Below, one piece after another: positions 12,320-22,807 of a DNA stretch of 32,171 nucleotides. A model generated the notes under the pieces. That model ran no database searches, was not told where the DNA came from, and was given only the letters and a program-made list of their open reading frames with translations. How positions within the stretch are numbered: position 1 is the stretch's first letter; every line of letters begins with the position of its first letter. The stretch is from Conidiobolus incongruus B7586 (lineage: Eukaryota; Entomophthoromycota; Entomophthoromycetes; Entomophthorales; Conidiobolaceae), in contig JNEM01015693.1 in assembly GCA_000697335.1 (NCBI GenBank), forward strand, positions 1 through 32,171, read 5' to 3'. Made by a program: the position numbers and the translations under genes.

Positions 12320-13335
12320 TTATTTCTTCTTTTTAGCTTCTTCCTCCTTAGTCTTTTCCTTTTCAGGGGCAGGTAGCTCTACTTTAGTGAAATGGAACAA
12401 AGGCCCGTAAACATATTCCAAAGTAAGATGGACGGAGACATGGACAGATGTGATGATAGCTTGAGCTTGGTAGGGATCCAACTCGGGGATGAAGAATCGG
12501 GTCCATTCGAGTGCTGGATGTAGGTCTTTGGTGGTAGAGAGGAGGTAGAAGATCGATAGGAAGAAAGGCGACTTGATAGTAGCTGGTACGGTTGATACGA
12601 ACCTTGGAGTTTTGAGTGCCCAGTTGGGTTGGTTGAGGCTGAAGAGATCTATATCAGAGATTAATTCCTGTGATGTTAAATTTCACGCGCGTTATTACCT
12701 GTTAAAATCCCACCACCACAAGATCCAATCGTACCACAAATGATCATTGCAACATAAGAGCTAGCGAGAGGTTCGGGACTCTTATAGCGAATCAAATCCA
12801 CATTGGTAGAAATACCGAATCCGGAGTTGGTAGCATCAGCAATCACAAGAAATGGTTTAATCATGGGTAATATGGCCATTAAGAATCTGAATACAATATC
12901 ATAGGGTGAATAAACTACCAAAAAATATACTGCAGTATACAGGGGAACTGTGATATTAGAGGCTAACCATGAGATATGTCTACCAAAAATAATAGCTGAA
13001 AAACTGTTAGTATATTTAAGAATAGGACATTGATCAATTAACTTACTACTGGTGATACCACCACCCAAACTCATTAACAGATGAGTGATAAGACCTTGAA
13101 GCCAAGGAATATGGGAAGGACGTTCGTAAGTTTTGGAGAATTGGTAACGATAATTTAAAGCGACTCGAATTGCATGAAGAGTTGCCATGATGGAAAAGGG
13201 TAAATAATAAGGATCCCACGTCACAGTGCGAAAGGAGTGGACATATGGAGTAGCAGTCTTGAGTAAGTGGTAATAGGTAGGTTCAGACACTAGTGTTTGT
13301 GTTGCACTTGCAACCTTTTCTACTACTGTTGACAT
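12320..13335 (-). CDS. TRIC-type intracellular cation channel (TMEM38-like)
   Basis: Trimeric potassium channel of the ER/SR family that balances charge during calcium release. Exons are 13335-13047, 12995-12699 and 12648-12320, giving 304 aa, the usual family length. The start has an in-frame TAA upstream. Residues 88-135 match the TRIC core: a glycine-rich helix LGGGITS, then a short helix and YFLVVYSPYDIVFRF, equivalent to the vertebrate PLDLFYK stretch. A second glycine-rich helix, GTIGSCGGGIL (184-194), matches the late KGSG segment. Several hydrophobic spans fit a seven-helix fold. The protein ends EAKKKK, a dilysine ER-retrieval signal (Lys at -3 and -4), in keeping with ER location. 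Intron 1 is in frame and stop-free, so naive reading adds 17 false residues. Fungal TRIC roles are little known, so the physiological role is inferred from animals. Confidence 0.85.
12649..12698 (-). other. TRIC intron 2
   Basis: 50 nt, donor GTAATA after ACAG, TTAAT branch-like motif, acceptor GATATAG. Phase 1. Splicing replaces a six-residue dead end by a 109-codon exon that continues the membrane protein and ends in a lysine-rich tail. Confidence 0.9.
12996..13046 (-). other. TRIC intron 1 (in frame, no stop)
   Basis: 51 nt, donor GTAAGT, perfect TACTAAC branch site, pyrimidine tract and CAG acceptor. It is a multiple of three and contains no stop, so it can be mistaken for coding sequence. 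Removing it joins GGGITS to TIIFGRHISW and restores TRIC spacing. Confidence 0.9.
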
Positions 13336-13466
13336 TTTGTTTTTGTAAATTGATAGAATTAAATGATATTTGGTAATGATGTTGAATGGATCTATTTATT
13401 TGAGTTCATTGGATAAATTTTAAATGGGACTGGGAATTCATTGGTAACACATAATTTATTCTTATT

Positions 13467-13471
13467 ATTGG
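13467..13471 (-). promoter_or_regulatory. CCAAT box upstream of TRIC gene
   Basis: CCAAT on the minus strand, 132 bp before the ATG at 13335, in the short gap between TRIC and the BRO1 pseudogene. No convincing TATA box accompanies it. Confidence 0.35.
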
Positions 13472-13517
13472 TTAAATAAATCCATAGTAATTTGCAAAAT
13501 TAATTAAAAAGTGAAAA

Positions 13518-16320
13518 TTAATTAATACAAATTGAATGTGATTTTATGTATTTTATTTGTTCAAATGATCTGTCTTTAAATGGATATTTATATTTAATAT
13601 AACGGAGATTAAGAACATTTGAAGGGACCATATGGTCGCGATTCGATATATTTCTGACGTAAGGTACATCTAAAAGATTTCTTGGAGTCATATCGTGATC
13701 CATACTGAGGCTGGTGTGATTATTATAAGGAAACGATTGGTGCTTAATGAATTTATTATCGGGCTGTCGAACGGTTTGTGGTAGTTCAATTCTCTCAGCT
13801 TCTTTCAAGTCTTCATAGCTCAGTAGGACAGGATTTTGCTGGCAGAATTCTTTAAAATCGGATTACATATTGGTGATTGGCTAAAATGGTATTAAGTTGA
13901 GCGTAGAATTTTCTCCATGTTTTAATGGTTCATGCAGAACTTGAATTCTTCGAAAGCTGCTTTCAGTTCTTCAATCCGTAGCTCAGTCGATCAGATTGAT
14001 TGTGATACTGAAGAGTTGTGAAGGGAACCAATGATATTTTGCAACAAAAAATGTTTCATTTGTAGTTCTTCATTCCCCTAGATGAATAAAAGTAACATAC
14101 TTTTTGGATAGAATCTGGAATAGTGGTTCAAACTGAGCCAATTCAATCAAAACAGCAATTACAATAGGATAATTTTACATGAGAGATACAAATCATTCCT
14201 TCAAAATAGTTTGAATGCTGCCATTCTGACGTATTTGCTTAATTTTATCTTCATTTGCTGTCTTTTATTAAACTTAATTTGGAAGGCAATTATATCTTGT
14301 TGGTTGGGTTAACCGTGGAATAAGATGATATAACTCGAAATATAGTGAAAACAAAGGCTTTAGCATTATTGGAAGGATAATTTAATATATTAAACGCTTT
14401 GTCATTTGAAGTGATCATTTAAATTAGTTTTTGGTCAATCTTTTGTGAAGTTGCAAACCCTTGGGCAATTTTATTATTTTTATCCTTGAGTTCCTTTGGG
14501 GAACAATAATTCCAAGCAATTAAAAACTCTTTGTATCTTTGATCAACTAATTTCTGAATATGTTTTGAAGTGCTGGAATTTTATAAAGTTATGTGTTAAA
14601 CTAAATTCATCTTTTAAAGCGTATAAAATATACCAGATATAGTATATTTGAATTTTGACCAGATAAATCCATGATTAATTTCATCTTGTCTTTCAAATCT
14701 TGCATACATTCCATATTTTGTGCTCTATCCAAAATCTTTAAAACTTTGTTGGGGAGTTGAGCATTTGCGATAGCTCATGATAGTTCCCTCTTTTGACCCA
14801 TTAGAGATTGATAAACCTTACCAATTCCATTCAGCTATTAAATTAATTCACGATTCACAAGTTGTTTAAGTCTTCTTAGATAAATTGATATAGCTTGAAC
14901 AAGTGGGTAGGGTGGGAGACTTTGAAGAAATAGCGATTTCTCCCTTTGACAAGCATTTCCTTAGGATTGTCTATTCCTTTCGGGGTGCATGGTTTGACTA
15001 TCAATATCATTTTGATCTTGGAAACCTGCTTAGGAATAATATCCAAATTAATAAAATATCTCAAATGATAAAATATTTATAAAATATCTCTAAATCGTCA
15101 ACAGCTGTAGGACTGACAAAAGGATCACCAATCTTATTAGCAGCTCTCACTAAATCCTGTGCAATTTACAATCTAGCAATTTACATAGCGTACTGATTGG
15201 TGGCTAAACTATTGCAACGCTTACGATATTCCACAGCTGCTTCGAAGTGAAGTTTCTCAGTTGAGGATGGTTAGCAATTGTTTATATTATGAAAAATTAG
15301 AAATTAAATTTGAAAGAATAATTGGATAGATTACTTCTCTAGAAATTTGACACGGATCTATGACAAACTGAAGTAATAACCCTATCATAACAACCTGAAA
15401 CTTGTTTGGATGATTTCACATTGACAGAATTTTCATTTGATTTAAAATTCTAATTAATATCTTAATTACAGTGTAAAATAGTACGAAAAACTAATGCTGC
15501 TTTCTTCCAAAAGGACTACTGAGCTTGAGCCAAGTTCAATTTAATGGGAAAATCCAAATTGTAGTGAGAGAAATCAGTTGGCAGACCGGAAGGCTCAGGT
15601 AGGTTGGAAGTTCAATTAGGGTGGTTTTCTATCGTGTTTTTCAAATAATCAAATAAACCAGCAGATAACTCAAATTAGTAAATATCTATTTATATAATGA
15701 TAATGATATCATCATTAAAAATAGTGACCAGCAGCCTTTAAACCTTGATGAATGGCCCTATTTTGAAAACAACCAATTTGACAAAAACTAATACAAGCAT
15801 TAAAGAATACATTCATCTTTTCATTATAAGTTAGGTATTAAAACTATATAGATATGAATAAAATTTATCTTGGTGATATATTTGATATTTACCTTTTTGT
15901 TTACTTGGTAAAAATGTATTACCCCAAGTGAAATCTATTTCAGGTTAATATTATAAATTCTACTAGAAAACTATTTAATGATATATAAGAATAACTTACA
16001 ATATTTAATTTAGGCAAACAGTAAGGTAATTTCTGTAATATATAAATATAACTGTTTTATAAATTAGAATAGTATTCAATCGATCAAATACTTTGAGCAT
16101 TCATTTAATACATCAATATGAATCCTACCATTCGAACTCTCAGAACGTATTTCAGAAATGAATTCAGGTCTGAGTCTGTCTAACTTGCTTAATTCAAACG
16201 TCAACTCCGTCAGACTAGAGTTCAAAACCAAAGGAAATTCCACCAAAATATTATTTAACTTTTTGACAAAAAGAAGGTGTATTGACGGAATATGAACTCG
16301 ATTTGAGTGGCAGTATTAAC
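13518..16320 (-). pseudogene. Decayed BRO1-domain gene (Bro1/ALIX/Rim20-type)
   Basis: Intact relatives are ESCRT-associated adaptors: Bro1 in endosomal sorting, Rim20/PalA in pH signalling. Minus-strand pieces line up in family order. Near 16290-16090 is ELSKLDRLRPEF. Near 15950-15900 is IDFTWGNTFLPSKQKG. Near 15810-15720 is FNACISFCQIGCFQNRAIHQ then GLKAAGHYF. Near 15590-15490 is LNLAQAQ, stop, SFWKKA, matching the family LAQAQECFWQKA. Near 15250-15090 is AAVEYRKRCNSLATNQYAM, then a piece IARL, then IAQDLVRAANKIGDP. Around 15010 is a MVKP-like PKQVSKIKM.. segment; around 14810-14640 a V-domain-like coiled stretch; 13870-13518 a C-terminal end with LLSYEDLKEAERIELP. Intron-like gaps remain, so it arose from the gene, not from a processed copy. 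At least five in-frame stops (e.g. Glu and Gln codons turned to TAA near 15185, TAG near 15515) plus frame shifts mark it as broken. Confidence 0.8.
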
Positions 16321-16329
16321 AGATTAGAT

Positions 16330-19123
16330 ACTGATTAAATATTTATGGTTCTAAATATTTTATAATTATATGAGAGTTTCATGAAAGCCACTTAGTCTAT
16401 TGGTTAATATATTATTTATCACAATAAAAAATTATGAGATAAGTATTATATCTTCAAAATTACTAAAGAAATTAATTGATTATCAAATATTCAAGTTGAA
16501 TAAATTAGTAGGATCTGAGTCAAGATTAATAACAAACATAAAGTGGGATATTAAATCTTGAATTTTGTTTAAATCTAATAAAAAATAGAATTAGTAAGAC
16601 ATTCTTCTTTATTATCTTAATTTCCTTCACATTATTATTAATATATTCCAGAGTTCACTTTAAACCTGATTATAAATTCAATCATTGTGTTATTCAAAAA
16701 ATGTGGTATTTATAGTAATATTTAGTTAATATAGCCAAACTTTCATTTCAACCAAATTGATATTCAATATAAGATATATCTGTAAATTAAAAATTAGGTT
16801 AAAATTTGTATATGAACATGTTTGAAAATTACTTATTATCTTAAATTTGAAGTAATGGGAAATTTTTTAATTTCTGATTTTTCAAACATATTATTAGTTT
16901 TAAATGAATAAATATATACAAAGTAAATAAGAAATTATATATATTATAATTTTTTTGATTAAAAAAATTAACTTTTTAAAATTGGTTGTTTAATTTAATT
17001 ATGTTTACATCAAATAATAATCATCAAAAGTTTTTATTTTAATATTAGTAAAACTTAACCATAAACCTTTTAAAATCATTTAAAATTTATAAATAGTTTT
17101 TAATAATGAAATATTATTTAAATTAACAATTTATTGTTAAGTAAATTATTTTAAAGTTAAGAGAGAAATTATTTAAAACCTGTTAAAATTTAAAAGATTA
17201 ACTTTGATTATTATTTATTTAATTATTAATAAAGTGAAAAAATATATTAAAAAACACCTTTTTACTTTAGTTAAAGAATTATCTATACACTTTAATATTA
17301 GTTTTATAAGTATTATATATATTAAAGTTTAAACTCAAATTAAAAAATAAAAATATAAAATATATACCTTATAATTTAATTAAAGCTTAAAAAAAGTTAA
17401 AATAGTTATTATTAAATAAAACTTACTAAAATATTATTAAAAACATAAGTTTTTATAATGAATAATTATAATTAATAAATTTTAAATTTTTATATATAAT
17501 CTTTTATTAAAACATAAATCAAAATGTTAAATTAAATTAACTTTTTCTATAAATCCCTTTAAATAAATATTTTGTTAATAAATAAATAATAATTATTTTA
17601 ATAAATTATAATAGTATATGCTACTCTTATTTAATTTTTAAAGGGAAATTAATAAATAATAAACTTTATATTGTTTTTTTAATTAAAAATAACTTTAAAT
17701 AATATTCTTAATATAATTTAAAAAAATTATTTTTTATATGATAATTATAAAATATATAAATTTAAAGCTATAAAAAACTTTCTAATTTAAAATAACTAGA
17801 AAAAACTACTATATCTAGTATATTCTTTAAATTATAACTTATATAATTATAATTACTTTAAGTAATTAAAAAACTAGCTTATAAGAAAAAAAATTTCTAT
17901 AGGAAAATTTAATTAATTTATAAAATATCAAATTTTAGTCTTTAATAAAAAAACTATTTTTTAAATATTAAGAGTTTATTAAAAATATAATAAAAAGTTA
18001 TTAATAATAAAAAACTATTAAATTTATATTATATATTTATTTTTATATATTATATATCAAAATATTTATTTATTTTCAATTGCAAAAAATTCCCATTATT
18101 TAAATCATAGAGTAATATTATAATCTATAAATATCAATATTAATATATTCATAATATAATTTAAAAAGAGTAATTTTTCAACTTAAATTATAAATTAATT
18201 TATATAATACATATATTCAACAGTTATATTTGGTTCATAATTTAGAATAATAGAATTTTATTATTTAGGTTAATATAAAATCTTTAATTAATAAAAAAAT
18301 ATTAAATGCTAATCAAAGCATATTCAGGAATTACATTAATAATGATAGTTGGTCTATTCATTAATTATTCAAAAAAAGTTTATTATTAAATATTGAATAT
18401 TAGAATATTATAAAAAATGATGATATTCCATTGATCCTATAATAATTCATGATTTTTAAATTTTATTACCATTTGTATTAATGTTTAACAAAGAATTCTG
18501 TGACTGATCACTCTTAATCTTATAATTGATCTAAGTTTCATGCTCTCCTTAATGAAATTAATATAAATGAATAGTACTAATTCCTATCTATTTAGTATAT
18601 CCAAAATATTTTGAGATGATTGAAATATCTAATTAAAAAATATTATAAATTATGGATATAATCGATAAACTCTATGATAATAAAAAAACAATTCAAAGTA
18701 TAATACAATTTTAAATAATAATTAGATGAAACATTATGATTGTAATATCTTTTATATTAATTATATAATTATTTCATATAGAATGATCTCTATAATAATT
18801 GGATTTTAAGTGGCTGATAAATTTAATAGTATTTAAATTATATTTTAATATAATTTGTAAATTTGATATTGTAATTACAATTGTAATTATTAGAGATAAC
18901 AAATTTGGTAATTAATGGAATATAGTATAATATTTTGAAAACTGCTCAATATACAAACATGACACCATTTCAAAGATGTTTCATTATATTACTTAGCAAA
19001 CTTGATATTTAATCAAGCAATGATAAATCACTCAATATCTCTTAGAAATTTGCTACTAAAACCAAATCAAACCCCTAATAATCAACCTAATAAAATTTAG
19101 AATTTATTATTAATTTAGTTTTT
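16330..19123. other. Extremely AT-rich intergenic tract
   Basis: No gene seen. From about 16700 to 18350 G and C nearly vanish, with long runs of T and A. It contains the dispersed repeat at 16790-17230. The right end (19100-19123) is the 3' flank of the Mic12-like gene, with AATAAA on the minus strand at 19108-19103. Confidence 0.65.
16790..17230 (+). repeat. Dispersed AT-rich repeat, copy 1
   Basis: Same-orientation match by eye to 31715-32171. Shared blocks include TTAATTTCTGAT/TTAATTTCTAAT, AAACATATT, TTTGATTAAAAAA, TTTAATTTAATTAT, TTTATTTTAATATTA and AATATTATTTAAAT, in order and with near-constant spacing. Identity about 70% by eye. No frame or terminal signature identifies a family. 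Confidence 0.7.
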
Positions 19124-19543
19124 TTACCACTTAAAATTCCAATTAGCAAAGTCCAATTTAATACCGTTCAAATATTTGGCAGCTTGAGTTAATTTCGAAT
19201 TCCAGTCCGACTTAGCATCGGGCACAATCACTTCGGTGAAGTGTTGTTTGCCGTCTTGGGCAGCTTGGAGGATATGGGGCTTATAGGATACTTCTCTATA
19301 CTTGGGTCTTAAATCCTATACAAAAAATGGATCAATATCTACTTATCAATAAAATTATAGGATGTTTACATCGATAATAGCCTGTTCATGCTCTGGCAAG
19401 AATGCGGTCTTTAATTCGTAATCGATATCAGCCAAATTTTCACGATGAATATTTAAATCTTTCTCAATATTCCTCCTCAAACTATAAATAAACCCGGAGC
19501 TTACAACCACTCCACCGACTAATCCAACTAAACGTGCACTCAT
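19124..19543 (-). CDS. Probable MICOS subunit Mic12 (Aim5-like)
   Basis: Small inner-membrane protein of the MICOS complex, which holds crista junctions. Exons 19543-19370 (58 codons) and 19315-19124 (63 codons plus stop) give 121 aa; yeast Mic12 has 106. An in-frame TAA sits two codons before the ATG. Residues 5-22 form one hydrophobic, glycine-rich helix (LVGLVGGVVVSSGFIYSL), followed by a charged middle and a C-terminal part with two Trp-containing motifs, SDWNSKLTQAAKYL and FANWNFKW. The same order of one N-terminal helix, then WN..I and W near the end, is seen in yeast Aim5. The match is by layout and a few residues, so another small mitochondrial membrane protein cannot be excluded. Divergent with MEF2. 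Confidence 0.65.
19316..19369 (-). other. Mic12-like gene intron
   Basis: 54 nt, phase 0, donor GTAAAC, acceptor TTTTTTGTATAG. It joins EQAIID to DLRPKYREV. Unspliced reading ends after four residues, and the downstream exon is a clean G+C-richer open frame. Confidence 0.88.
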
Positions 19544-19899
19544 TGTTTACTGATTGACTAATAAATTATTTTTTAAATTATTGACTTTTTGATTTTGTTG
19601 AGATTGGATGAGTGATCATATGTTTTCAGATAGTTGATTAAATGTATAATTGGTATTATGGGTTTGCGAGAAAAGTAATAAATAATTTGAAATAATCCCA
19701 TAAACTTAAATAATTGATAATGAGTATAAATAGATGCAAATTGATATTCCGAATAAATAAAAAATTATAAATACAACACAAATATAAAGAAATATTTTTT
19801 AAAATACTTCAAATAATATTAAAAATCTAAAGCATCAATATTAATCCAAAAATTGAATGTCAATAAAAATCTCAATCAAATAATTAGCTTCCACCAAAG
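19544..19899. promoter_or_regulatory. Divergent promoter between Mic12-like gene and MEF2
   Basis: 356 bp shared by two genes for mitochondrial proteins. TATAAATA on the plus strand at 19725-19732 lies 168 bp before the MEF2 ATG. ATTGG words (CCAAT in the minus sense) occur near 19604 and 19660, on the Mic12 side. Control elements are inferred from motif and position only. Confidence 0.5.
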
Positions 19900-22217
19900 A
19901 TGTTATCAAGTCACATATTTATTAAACTACACAAACCTTCAATATTATTAAATAACTTAAAACAATGGAATCACAGATTTTACTCAAGTTTAAAAGATTT
20001 TCCAATTGACAAAATTAGAAATTTAGGGATTATTGCTCATATTGATGCTGGTAATTTTAATGTTAAATAACAAGTAATATGTGTTAAATCATAATAGGTA
20101 AAACTACCACAACCGAAAGGTTACTAAATCATTCGGGTTTTATTCGTCATGCTGGGAATGTTGACGATGGGGACACTGTGATGGACTACTTACCGCAGGA
20201 GCGCGAGAGAGGTATTACTATTCAGTCTGCATGCATCACATTCCCCTGGAAGGATCATCGTCTCAATTTGATCGACACGCCGGGCCACGTCGACTTCACC
20301 ATGGAGGTAGAACGCAGTATCCGTGTTTTAGACGGCGCTGTCACCATTTTGGATGGTGTAGCGGGTGTTGAAAGTCAAACAGAAACCGTATGGCGTCAGT
20401 CCGATCGCTACAAGGTCGCTAAATTGATTTTTGTCAATAAGTTGGATCGAGTTGGCGCTAACTTTCAGAGAACTGTAGGTCAAGTTAAATCTAAGTTGAA
20501 TGGTAAACCCATTGTCGTCCAAATCCCTATCTTCAAAACTAATCGAGGCGATGATGAGTTTGAATGTATTCTTGATCTTGTCAATGGATTAATGTTGGAG
20601 TGGAAAGGTGAAGATAAATCCAAGGAATTGATTTCAACCCCAATTACAGAAAGTTCTGATAAATGGGATCAATATATCCGAGCTAGAACCCAACTAGTTG
20701 AAGAAGTCAGTGAATTAGATGATACCATCCTAGATGCTTATTTAGAGACATCTGATCCATTAGCCATTTCTCCTCAGCAATTGATCTCTGCATTAAGAAG
20801 AATTACGTTATCCAACAAAGGGTCACCAGTGCTTTGTGGATCTTCATTAAAGGACATTGGTATTCAGCCCCTTTTAGACTCAATTGTCAATTATCTCCCA
20901 TCTCCATCCGATTTACCAACCCCAGAAGGTGTCACATCAGATGGTAAAACTCATCTAGTTCCCCTTGACACCAAGTCACCAGTGTGTGCCCTTGCATTCA
21001 AGGTTATTTACGACCAGCAGAGAGGTCCTCTCACATTCGTCAGAGTTTATTCAGGCTCTCTTGAGAAACGTGCCAATCTTGTCAATCCCAACCAGAAAAC
21101 TAAGGAAAAGGCGAATAAGTTGTTGCAGATGTACGCTGACGAATATGAAGAAATTCCTTCAATTTCTGCTGGTAACATTGGTATCATTTTGGGTCTTAAA
21201 GGAACCAAAACTGGTGACACACTCCTCTCACCACAATTCAAGCCTAATCCAACTCTCAAATTGCCTCAATTGGATATACCATCCCCTGTGTTTTCCATTA
21301 GTGTCGAGCCAGAAACTCAGAAGGACGAACCTGAACTCAACGAAGCCTTGAATAATTTATTACTAGAGGATCCATCTCTAAAATTACATAGGGACGAAGA
21401 AAGTGGTCAACTAATCCTCAGTGGAATGGGCGAGTTACATCTCGACATTCTCAAACATCGTTTATTAAACGAACTTAAGGTCAATGCTACCACCGGAAAT
21501 CTCTTTATTTCCTACAGGGAGGTTACCACTCAAGAACTTGAATATTCTGGTACAATCGAAGACACTTTACTGGGCAAAGAAATCAAACTGGGTATGAAGA
21601 TGACTATCACTCCTTTGGAAGAAGCTCCCGAAGCTGGTGAATTCCAGTATAATATTTTAAACGTTGATAAGGTTAAAGTAAAAATTCATGGATCTGCCCC
21701 TGGTACTGTTTCACCATATCTTCCTCGCGATGTCCGCACTCAACTCCAGAACGGTATTGCAGCTGCTATTTCCAGAGGGGGTCGCTACGGGTTCCCATTG
21801 GCACAGCTTGAATTTACAGTGAGTGAAATCACGCTATACCCAGGACAATCTCCAATCTCCAGTTTAGCCTTGGTATCTAACCGCATCGTTCGTGAGCTCA
21901 CGAGTACATCTACTCAGCTGCTAGAGCCTGTGATGCATGTCGAAGTTAGTGTGCCCCAAAAGTACGTCGGCACAGTTAGCAGCGACATTGGCGGCAATTT
22001 AAGAGGTAACATCATCTCCCTCGAGAGCGAAGGCGACGCCGCATTCGGACGCTCCGTCATCACCGCTACGGTGCCACTATCTAGCATGGTCGGCTACAGC
22101 TCGCACCTCCGATCCCAAACTGCAGGCTCTGGTACATTCAGTATGAGGCAGAGTGGATTCGGCAGAATGTCAGAGAGTCAGATGTCAGCTTCGATGCAAG
22201 CTATGGGAAGATTTTAA
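19900..22217 (+). CDS. MEF2: Mitochondrial elongation factor G 2 (ribosome recycling GTPase)
   Basis: Works with mitochondrial RRF to split ribosomes after termination, using GTP; it acts in the matrix. Exon 1 is 19900-20050, intron 20051-20097 (47 nt), exon 2 20098-22217, giving 756 aa (human GFM2 779). An in-frame TAG lies just before the ATG. The first 30 residues are basic, Ser/Asn-rich and lack acids, as in a matrix presequence. G-domain motifs: AHIDAGKT (46-53, split by the intron at the P-loop), RERGITI (87-93), DTPGH (110-114), NKLD (164-167). Domain II has SGSLEKRANLVNPNQKTKEK, then MYADEYEEIPSISAGNIGII and GLKGTKTGDTL. Domain IV has RGGRYGFPLAQ, and the last domain GGNLRGNIISLESEG. 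The MEF2 assignment over MEF1 rests on remembered family differences in domains II and IV. AATAAA follows the stop at 22243-22248. Confidence 0.93.
20051..20097 (+). other. MEF2 intron
   Basis: 47 nt, phase 1, donor GTAATT, acceptor ATAATAG. It splits the P-loop glycine codon of AHIDAGKT; both flanks are needed to complete the motif. Confidence 0.95.
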
Positions 22218-22769
22218 CATCTTTTATTTATTTTTAGAATTTAATAAATATATTTTATTAATATTTTTTCTATAATGATGGGTAATTATTGAATTTTAAA
22301 ACAAACAAATTTATAGATATTTCATATCAATTTGATTAAATTTTCTATTGACAAAATAATTTATAAATAACTATATTATTTGAAATATATTATATTAAAT
22401 TTGAAAATCTTTTTTTTCCTAATTTTCTATGTTTTTATTTTTATTTAAATTTTAATATTTGTATAATTTCAAGTTTAACTGATTTTCACATTTAAATATT
22501 AAAGAATTTTGATTTTCTTTTTAAATTAATTTTTTTTTAAAATATTACACTACCACATGCTGAAGCTATCATAGACTTAAAAATGATCGATATAATTAAC
22601 TTGAATTAATTCTCTTATCAAAAATATATCATAATATAGGTAATATAAAAATATTGAAATATTAAAAAGAGCATAAACAATATTGAAAAATTTTCATACT
22701 AATTGAATGTTTATAATAATACCTCTTTAAAATTTTATATTAATTAAATAATCAATCAAAAATCTCAAA

Positions 22770-22770
<1 letters not shown>

Positions 22771-22806
<36 letters not shown>
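22771..22806. repeat. (TTA)12 microsatellite
   Basis: Uninterrupted 36-base trinucleotide run, the complementary motif of the AAT run at 6760-6828. Confidence 0.95.

Positions 22807-22807
<1 letters not shown>

Noticed and set aside
14876-15064. Independent small gene of 62 codons
   Set aside because: It is one surviving segment of the BRO1 pseudogene, in line and order with its neighbours.
15100-15560. Reassigned stop codons in the BRO1-like gene
   Set aside because: TAA and TAG stand where both Glu and Gln are expected, frame shifts are present, and the intact genes use TAA normally without internal stops.
20965-21351. Plus-strand open frame of 128 codons inside MEF2
   Set aside because: Out-of-frame shadow of the conserved GTPase reading frame.
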